A stretch of DNA of 64,000 bases, from assembly GCA_013399015.1 (NCBI GenBank), contig VWZX01008285.1, forward strand, positions 310,573 through 374,572. The letters run 5' to 3'. This stretch comes from Galbula dea (lineage: Eukaryota; Chordata; Aves; Piciformes; Galbulidae). Below are positions 60,101-64,000 of this stretch, in pieces. The notes beneath the pieces are model-generated. The model saw only the letters and a list, made by a program, of their open reading frames with translations. It searched no databases and was not told where the DNA came from. Each line of letters starts with the position of its first letter. The stretch's first letter is position 1. Position numbers and translations under genes: made by a program.

Positions 60101-62864
60101 AACTAGGTGGCCTATTGTGGCACAAAGGCAGATGTCTCTGTTTTCAGATCTTCCTTGGATGACATTTGTTCTTAGCATAGTTTAGATGCTTAATAACGTA
60201 GTGACTTCCCTCCTACCCCAACGAGCTCCTACCCAGGGTAATTATTATCATTGATACCTTCCCCACAGTTCAGATTTCTCCTCCCTTATTCAGCCCAGCT
60301 ACTGGGCCTTTCCCTGTCTCCTTTCTCTGGTATCCCAGCACCACTATATTCCTTCTGACTGCAGTCACAGGATTGAGGGAAAGGGCGATGGGAAGTCTGT
60401 GCGCTCTCCCTTCTCCTCCACAGCTGCAGTATTGATACAGTGTCTGCACCTGGTCTTCAGTGAGTAACAACATATTGCTCTGGGGAAAGAGAGTGTAGAT
60501 TCTTGTAGGATCTGGATTATAGGATAAAAACTTAATTCCTTTAGTGTCTGTTATGCTACTGATTAAAAGAGAGTTCTAATTCCAAAATTAATGATTCCTG
60601 TTAATTCATCATTGTGAAACTTCTCAGTGATTTGTTTTTCCTTCAGAAAATTACAAAATTATAGGTACCTGAAGTCCAGTTAATATTTTATTCTTCCTTT
60701 GACTCAAAGGTGGCTGAAAGAGCGCTGTATTATTGGAATAACGAATACATCATGAGTTTGATAGAGGAGAATTCAAATGTTATACTTCCCATCATGTTTT
60801 CCAGCCTTTATAGGATTTCTAAAGAGCACTGGAATCCGTAAGTTTTTGCCATTAACACTTTTATCTTACCATTTGACCTATCACTGATAAACTTAGGGCA
60901 TATGTCCTGAAGAACATCAGAATTGCTGGCATGAGCAGCTACAACTCTGTTAATGCCAATGTAAATTAGTCTATACTTGTGCGTAATTCAAAATGGTTTT
61001 AATTATCTGGTGTGTGTACAAAAATCAGTACCTCATGGGATAAAAATAGATCTTCTCCCAAGCTGGAAAAAAAGAGAAAATAGATGGTACATAGTTATTG
61101 AAGAAAGTGTTACTCATCAAGCAAATCTCCTACACAGTTTTTAATAAACTAGTTAATGTCTTAAGCCTGACTGTAAATTGTCTGGAAGAATATCTTTTGG
61201 CATTAATAAAGCTTTGTGACTTTATCATGGATGATAATGATAACTCTGGTAGACTTTTGGTACTAGCATTTATTTAAACATCTATGAAGCATATAGACAT
61301 CTCTGTATTCTTAGGGTGGGTAATTCTTTCTAAATCTATTTAAATTCAGCTTTTCTCTGTTCCACACAGTAATAAAGCAGTTGCTTCATGTTGATGTCCT
61401 GTTAATTCAGTATTTTTATTTTTAAACTGAATTACCTAGTAGGAAGTGTTTTAGTGAAAAATACTTTTGCAGTTAGATGTCATGTATTCTGTAGTTTAGT
61501 TGAAAAGTTTTTCAAAGTCAAGATGGTTCTGGTTTATTAAACTGGGTATTTTGAATCAGCTGTGCTACTTTCAGGTCCCAGCTGCTTTACAACCTTACTG
61601 TAAAGAAAGTATTTGTAAAATCTTTAAATCTTTTTTGTTCTGTACCTAGTCAGACCCTTAAGAGTGTGTGTTCACATGATAAATCAGATGCAACTGGAAA
61701 GCTTCTATAATTAGCACTGATCACAAAAAGATACTTTCCAAGGCTTAGTACCATATTACCAGTCTCCTGTTTGCCCATGCTCCTGCCCAACCTTTTGTAC
61801 AGTGCACTGGAATGCTTCTGGTAATGAGAATATTCCAGTATCCAGTTCAGAGTTTTCACACCCACAGAAATTTTGTACCTTTGACATAGAAGCCAGATTA
61901 AGATACATGTAAAAGAAAGGAGTTACTTAAAGGTATTTTGTAAGAACATTTTGAATGTAGACAACAGAAATGAAGATTTATTGAAAGAGGTGAATGATAG
62001 ATAGGGATGTGTGGGAAATGGCACATAGTTTGTCTGCTGTTTGGGTTAGCTCCAAAGGTTCCTGGCACCTGTAAAGCTGGTTTGCTACCTCCTGGCCAAA
62101 AAGCTGTTTCTTAAGCTGCTTCTTGTCTGAATGTGACAACAATAGTAGTGAATCAGGAACTGGGATCTCTTGATTGATAATCTATTCCAAATTATTTGGA
62201 AGTGTTAGACAGATACTGCAGCGCTCATCTAAAGGTCTTGTGGGGGTTCTTTAAGTTTCATGCTCTGCAAAAGTTAAAATGAATATCAATTGTATGAGGA
62301 CAAAGAAATCACTCTTGAAATACAGCCTTGTATTTTGCACAGATGCACTGAATATTCAGCTTCATAGAAAAATCATAAGGAAATATGAATCACCCCCATT
62401 TTGTGTTTAAATTCTATTCCTTCTGCCAGCATCGATGATTTGAATCCCTGGAGTTGCATTCAGAATTGCTCCACAGCATGCAGAAAGAGTCTGTAGTTTT
62501 ATGTAATAGCTTTCTGTTGTTACCTTTTACCCTGGAGTTTTGGTTTGCTCCATTTAAGTAGTCAGTAGAGACATGGAAGCTGATTCTCACCTTTAAATAT
62601 GTTAATCAAAAGTAATTTTACTGAAATCAGAGAATTGACATTACCATACTTGCAAGAGCAGAACTGGTTGCAGAAATACTGGTAAGAGAAGACACTTGTA
62701 TTTCACATTTGATTTCACCTGAAATTAATAGATTTCTTTCCTTTTTCTTTAATGTTTCACAGGGCTATTGTGGCTTTAGTCTACAATGTGTTGAAGGCAT
62801 TTATGGAAATGAACAGCACCATGTTTGATGAGCTGACAGCCACTTACAAGTCAGATCGTCAGCG
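35980..62864 (+). CDS. PPP2R5E: PPP2R5E (PP2A B56-epsilon regulatory subunit), partial, 11 exons
   Basis: Eleven exons (35980-36176, 48622-48723, 51982-52074, 56505-56635, 56721-56780, 57416-57524, 58489-58542, 58640-58690, 59526-59645, 60710-60837, 62763-62864) join into 1147 nt of open frame with compatible phases and GT/AG borders. The product is a B56-family subunit, which gives PP2A holoenzymes their substrate choice and location. The epsilon isoform is chosen because the translation agrees almost residue for residue with my recollection of vertebrate PPP2R5E, for example [18 protein letters not shown] and [18 protein letters not shown]. Assuming the usual 467-residue protein, the exons cover about residues 53-435. 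The variable N-terminus and the lysine/glutamate-rich tail are outside the window. No frameshift or stop interrupts the joined frame. Paralogues PPP2R5A-D are less likely, but the call rests on memory, not an alignment run. Confidence 0.96.
39140..39895 (+). mobile_element. CR1 LINE, 5'-truncated, sense orientation, one frameshift
   Basis: From about 39143 the plus strand reads [19 protein letters not shown], then [40 protein letters not shown] and [15 protein letters not shown], the C-terminal half of CR1 ORF2. At about 39545-39560 the frame shifts, and the second frame continues [18 protein letters not shown] through [20 protein letters not shown] to a stop at 39819-39821. A short, unusual 3' UTR of about 70 bp follows, ending near CCATAATGATTGTGATC. 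The short 3' UTR sets this copy apart from the other CR1s in the window. Confidence 0.92.
42718..42772 (+). repeat. T/G-rich low-complexity tract
   Basis: TTTGTTTGTTGGGTTTTTGGGG and TTTTTGGTTTGG end in a T11 run. It lies within the 12-kb intron. Confidence 0.85.
44662..44700. repeat. AT-rich imperfect palindrome
   Basis: TATAGCTATTTTATATA and TATATAAAAATATAGCTA pair with a small bulge. It may form a weak hairpin, though such AT-rich palindromes arise easily by chance. Confidence 0.6.
48622..48723 (+). CDS. PPP2R5E: PPP2R5E coding exon b, acidic loop (about residues 119-152)
   Basis: The acceptor is CTACTTTTCAG before 48622. The 102-bp exon is phase 0 at both ends and encodes 34 residues from [15 protein letters not shown] to EASWPHLQ. 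It contains the very acidic stretch [13 protein letters not shown]. In B56 holoenzyme structures the matching loop faces the catalytic subunit's active-site side, and in the delta paralogue disease variants change glutamates of this loop. The donor is CAG|GTTTTTGA: GT is present, but positions +3 to +6 do not match the usual RAGT, so it is the weakest donor in the gene here. Because the exon length is a multiple of three, skipping would delete the loop without a frameshift. Confidence 0.95.
49274..50451 (-). mobile_element. CR1 LINE, 5'-truncated but retaining most of the reverse transcriptase palm
   Basis: This is the longest CR1 in the window. On the minus strand, 50440-50033 encodes [19 protein letters not shown] (motif A with its Asp), [11 protein letters not shown] and FAADTKLGG. 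The last should be FADDTKLGG, so the first catalytic Asp of motif C is Ala (codon at 50156-50158). An in-frame TGA at 50033-50035 interrupts the frame after KARC, and the same frame resumes to 49508 with [20 protein letters not shown] and [19 protein letters not shown]. The 3' end near 49274 has the repeated ATTCTGTG unit. The 5' truncation abuts an ATCT tetranucleotide run. It is inactive. Confidence 0.93.
49500..49537 (-). repeat. 19-bp tandem duplication inside the CR1
   Basis: GCTTCAGCTTACAACCATT (49500-49518) is followed at once by GCTTCAGCTTAGAACCATT (49519-49537), one base different. The related CR1 at 2211 has a single copy of this block, so the duplication is private to this insertion. 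Confidence 0.85.
50452..50467 (+). repeat. Short ATCT tetranucleotide run
   Basis: CATCTATCTATCTATCATT holds about four ATCT units directly at the 5' truncation point of the antisense CR1. It is a small microsatellite and may have been the landing site or may have grown after insertion. Confidence 0.7.
51982..52074 (+). CDS. PPP2R5E: PPP2R5E coding exon c (about residues 153-183)
   Basis: A long pyrimidine tract ending CCCCAG precedes 51982, and CAG|GTAAGC follows 52074. The 93-bp exon is phase 0 at both ends and encodes [20 protein letters not shown] continuing to [11 protein letters not shown]. This is an amphipathic pseudo-HEAT helix pair that is nearly invariant in the B56 family. Intron before it is 3.3 kb and contains a 1.2-kb CR1 insertion; intron after it is 4.4 kb. 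Confidence 0.95.
54752..54752. other. Undetermined base (N)
   Basis: A single N in an otherwise complete sequence, deep in an intron. It is an assembly or consensus ambiguity and has no effect on the gene model. Confidence 0.99.
55377..55398. repeat. 22-bp perfect palindrome
   Basis: The half TATTTCTCTTG (55377-55387) is followed at once by its reverse complement CAAGAGAAATA, with no spacer. A further CAAAATAT / ATATTTTG pair flanks it, so the folded form can extend with an internal loop. Confidence 0.9.
55438..55525 (+). repeat. T/G-rich low-complexity tract
   Basis: GGGCGTTGGTGGGGTGGG followed by GGGGGGGTTTTTTTGGG and TTGGTTTG units, within a PPP2R5E intron. Confidence 0.85.
55823..55980 (+). 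repeat. T/G-rich low-complexity tract
   Basis: About 160 bp made of TTGGTTTTGG, GTTTTTTGTTG and GGGTTTTTT units. It is the largest tract of this kind in the gene body and generates a spurious 72-codon frame. Confidence 0.85.
56505..56635 (+). CDS. PPP2R5E: PPP2R5E coding exon d, substrate-groove segment (about residues 184-227)
   Basis: The acceptor is TTTAAACACAG before 56505 and the donor is CG|GTAAGT after 56635, splitting an Arg codon after its second base. The 131-bp exon encodes [20 protein letters not shown], then [20 protein letters not shown] and IFL plus the split Arg. The [11 protein letters not shown] segment is part of the conserved surface groove that, in B56 crystal structures, receives LxxIxE short linear motifs of substrates. 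The intron to the next exon is only 85 bp (56636-56720), one of the shortest in the window. Confidence 0.96.
56721..56780 (+). CDS. PPP2R5E: PPP2R5E coding exon e (about residues 227-247)
   Basis: The acceptor is TTTTTTGTAG before 56721 and the donor is AG|GTAAAC after 56780. The 60-bp exon completes the split Arg codon (CG plus A), encodes [19 protein letters not shown], and ends two bases into a Ser codon finished by the next exon. The ETEHFNG helix-turn is a B56 signature and lies beside the substrate groove. Confidence 0.95.
56781..57415 (+). other. PPP2R5E: PPP2R5E intron between exons e and f (635 bp), contains a perfect hairpin
   Basis: The intron runs from GTAAAC to TTTCTAG. Apart from the 21-bp inverted repeat at 57262-57321 it is ordinary AT-rich sequence. 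The hairpin sits close enough to the acceptor (95 bp) to overlap the usual branch-point neighbourhood only loosely. Confidence 0.9.
57262..57321 (+). repeat. Perfect 21-bp inverted repeat with 18-nt loop (hairpin)
   Basis: The arm 57262-57282 (starting AGTCAGCACCTGTTTAC) is the exact reverse complement of 57301-57321 (starting ATTTGTAAACAGG). The spacer is 18 nt (57283-57300). Transcribed on the sense strand it would make a 60-nt stem-loop with an unbroken 21-bp stem. The arms contain a forkhead-like TGTTTAC/GTAAACA site and an E-box CACCTG/CAGGTG. What it does is unknown; options are in the findings. Confidence 0.9.
57416..57524 (+). CDS. PPP2R5E: PPP2R5E coding exon f (about residues 247-283)
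   Basis: The acceptor is TAATTTCTAG before 57416 and the donor is CAG|GTAGAA after 57524. The 109-bp exon supplies the last base of a Ser codon and encodes 36 residues, [20 protein letters not shown] followed by [16 protein letters not shown]. The segment [10 protein letters not shown] carries conserved Lys/His positions of the LxxIxE-binding region. A perfect 21-bp inverted repeat lies 95 bp upstream of the acceptor. Reading continues open past the donor for about 100 nt, but without family similarity. Confidence 0.95.
57525..58488 (+). other. PPP2R5E: PPP2R5E intron between exons f and g (964 bp)
   Basis: The intron runs from GTAGAA to CTTCACAG. It includes a T8-A9-T8 tract at 58405-58429, which can fold on itself, and nothing else that I recognise. 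Confidence 0.9.
58405..58429. repeat. T8-A9-T8 self-complementary tract
   Basis: Homopolymer blocks T8, A9 and T8 lie 60 bp upstream of the acceptor of exon g. A hairpin between the T and A blocks is possible, and the T-rich parts also lie near the pyrimidine region of the acceptor. Confidence 0.75.
58489..58542 (+). CDS. PPP2R5E: PPP2R5E coding exon g (about residues 284-301)
   Basis: The acceptor is CCCTTCACAG before 58489 and the donor is CCA|GTAAAT after 58542. The 54-bp exon is phase 0 at both ends and encodes 18 residues, [18 protein letters not shown], a B56 hallmark helix. It is one of the smallest exons here. A T8-A9-T8 tract lies about 60 bp upstream of the acceptor. The intron after it is only 97 bp. 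Confidence 0.95.
58640..58690 (+). CDS. PPP2R5E: PPP2R5E coding exon h (about residues 302-318)
   Basis: The acceptor is CTAAATTAG before 58640 and the donor is GAG|GTAAGT after 58690. The 51-bp microexon-sized, phase-0 exon encodes [17 protein letters not shown]. This is the conserved turn between late pseudo-HEAT repeats of B56. Confidence 0.95.
58691..59525 (+). other. PPP2R5E: PPP2R5E intron between exons h and i (835 bp)
   Basis: The intron runs from GTAAGT to TCTGTAG. A chance minus-strand frame crosses it, but no repeat or gene is evident. Confidence 0.9.
59526..59645 (+). CDS. PPP2R5E: PPP2R5E coding exon i (about residues 319-358)
   Basis: The acceptor is CTTGTCTGTAG before 59526 and the donor is CAG|GTCAGT after 59645. 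The 120-bp, phase-0 exon encodes 40 residues: [20 protein letters not shown] then [20 protein letters not shown]. The [10 protein letters not shown] and EPLFKQ helices are diagnostic for the family and contribute to contacts with the scaffold subunit side of the superhelix. Confidence 0.96.
59646..60709 (+). other. PPP2R5E: PPP2R5E intron between exons i and j (1.06 kb)
   Basis: The intron runs from GTCAGT to CTCAAAG. A short C-rich run lies near 59708-59718. Nothing else was recognised. Confidence 0.9.
60710..60837 (+). CDS. PPP2R5E: PPP2R5E coding exon j (about residues 359-401)
   Basis: The acceptor is GACTCAAAG before 60710 and the donor is CC|GTAAGT after 60837, splitting a Pro codon after two bases. 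The 128-bp exon encodes [20 protein letters not shown], then [20 protein letters not shown] and WN plus the split Pro. The [12 protein letters not shown] motif is among the most conserved in B56 subunits. The 1.06-kb intron before it and the 1.9-kb intron after it show no recognised repeats. Confidence 0.96.
60838..62762 (+). other. PPP2R5E: PPP2R5E intron between exons j and k (1.9 kb)
   Basis: The intron runs from GTAAGT to TTTCACAG and is plain AT-rich sequence with no recognised repeat or RNA gene. Confidence 0.9.
62763..62864 (+). CDS. PPP2R5E: PPP2R5E coding exon k (about residues 401-435), last exon in the window
   Basis: The acceptor is ATGTTTCACAG before 62763 and the donor is CG|GTAACT after 62864. 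The 102-bp exon finishes a Pro codon, encodes [20 protein letters not shown] and [13 protein letters not shown], and ends two bases into an Arg codon. The expected continuation, a Lys/Glu-rich tail of about 32 residues, was not found up to 64000. The final coding exon and 3' UTR must therefore lie beyond the right edge. Confidence 0.95.
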
Positions 62865-64000
62865 GTAACTTTTTAAAGCTTTTTTTGTCAGCTGTGCATA
62901 AAGCCTGCTGTTGAGTATTTCCCTTAAACTCAGATGCAAATGCATAATCTCCCACATAATAGACACAATACCTCATTTTCCCCCTACATGCTCTTTAGGT
63001 TTCTCTTTGCAAAAGATAATATCCTGTACAGGTTGCCCATTATGAAATACAGTATCCATTGCATAGCTTGGGAATCTGCATTCCTTATGGAACTCCTTTT
63101 GATTCTGCATTTCAAGAGATTTCAGGGCATCAAGATCTTCAATAATAAAAGGAAAACAAGGGTTTAAAGATAGTACTTTGCTTAAAGACTTCAAAAGAGT
63201 TACACTGAGGTTTGGAAAGAACCTGAGGGAAACATGAGGAGATTTTCCATTCTGCAGTTCATAAGCTAGGTCTGATCTTAAAGAAGAGAGACATCTCTCA
63301 AATCTTTCATTTCTTATTCAGAGGTCTTGCTATATCCGAGTCTTTTACCATGCAGGATCCATTAGATACACCACTCATACAATCCAGCCTAATAAAATGG
63401 TTTTTGTCTTCAAGTTTTCTTAATCTTCATTTTCCTATTACAGTAGAGCATCTTTTCTCAAAAGCTTCAGTTTATCCAAAGTGTCAGGTGATTAAAAAAA
63501 TGAGGAAACTAGGAATTCTGAACAGTTTGCAACTCCATTTAAATCACACCTTTTCTGTGATTTTAGTGTTCCCCCAAGCAAAGCAAAGGGTACTGTATGT
63601 CATCAGACTTTGTTAGGTGAGTAGAGGCTGCAAAGTCTCTTGGAGACTGTATTTTTTGAATTTTGTGACTGGAGTCACGCTGTCCTTTTGTTTTGCTTCA
63701 TTGTTGCAAAATACCAAGCTCTAGACACACACACACACAAAAATCTACTTTTGCAGTTTAGTTCATGAATACAATTTTTTGTTTTAAAGACTCGGATATA
63801 TAGTTGAGCTAAGATATCAGATGAATTCTACATAGGCGATGATAAAGAAGGCTCAATCTGCTAGTGCAGTTGAAGCAACGTTGCATGGCTTCCTAGCAGA
63901 AAAGGCAGAGAATCTTAGGGCAGGTCATCTAATGCAACCATTTAGTGAGGAAGCTCAGAGACTTAAATCAATTTGACATTGCACTTTGCCCCTTAAGATG
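62865..64000 (+). other. PPP2R5E: Start of the next PPP2R5E intron, running off the window
   Basis: The intron begins with GTAACT. No sequence encoding the expected Lys/Glu-rich tail was found before the edge. It contains a short AC microsatellite at 63723-63740. Confidence 0.85.
63723..63740 (+). repeat. Short AC dinucleotide microsatellite
   Basis: AGACACACACACACACAAAA contains about seven AC units in the last, incomplete intron. Confidence 0.8.

Noticed and set aside
1..64000. tRNA, rRNA, CRISPR array or gene cluster of a new defence or biosynthetic system
   Set aside because: Nothing of this kind was seen; the window is a vertebrate intron-rich gene region.

Overview
The window is vertebrate nuclear DNA, almost certainly from a bird. 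Its only recognisable protein-coding gene is PPP2R5E, the epsilon isoform of the B56 regulatory subunit of protein phosphatase 2A, on the + strand. The bird assignment rests on repeated CR1 LINE fragments with typical 3' ends, two ERVL-type LTRs that start TGTCCTGG when read on the minus strand, and many T/G-rich low-complexity tracts. A passerine is plausible but not proven.

Layout. Bases 1-35979 hold no recognised coding exon and are read as intron (possibly partly upstream sequence) before the first PPP2R5E exon seen here. They contain six CR1 fragments, two solo LTRs, simple repeats and a few CpG-containing islets in AT-rich DNA. From 35980 to 62864 there are eleven PPP2R5E exons: 35980-36176, 48622-48723, 51982-52074, 56505-56635, 56721-56780, 57416-57524, 58489-58542, 58640-58690, 59526-59645, 60710-60837 and 62763-62864. 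They join into 1147 nt of uninterrupted reading frame with matched phases and GT/AG borders. By comparison with the 467-residue vertebrate protein as I remember it, they encode about residues 53 to 435. The N-terminal exon(s), about 52 residues, and the C-terminal basic tail, about 32 residues, lie outside the window. Two large introns (36177-48621 and 52075-56504) separate widely spaced exons, and the 3' half of the gene is compact.

Function. The exons encode the pseudo-HEAT-repeat superhelix of B56. This includes the acidic loop facing the catalytic subunit (48622-48723) and the segment contributing to the groove that binds LxxIxE substrate motifs (56505-56780). No other gene, RNA gene or operon-like arrangement is supported. 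Two CR1 copies (39140-39895 and 49274-50451) keep long reverse-transcriptase reading frames but are 5'-truncated and disabled.

Most notable unexplained signals: a perfect 21-bp inverted repeat with an 18-nt loop in the intron before the exon at 57416 (pre-miRNA-sized, with a GTAAACA motif); a very weak splice donor on the in-frame exon coding the acidic loop; a cluster of CpGs with a CRE-like site at about 15437-15503; and a 22-bp perfect palindrome at 55377-55398.
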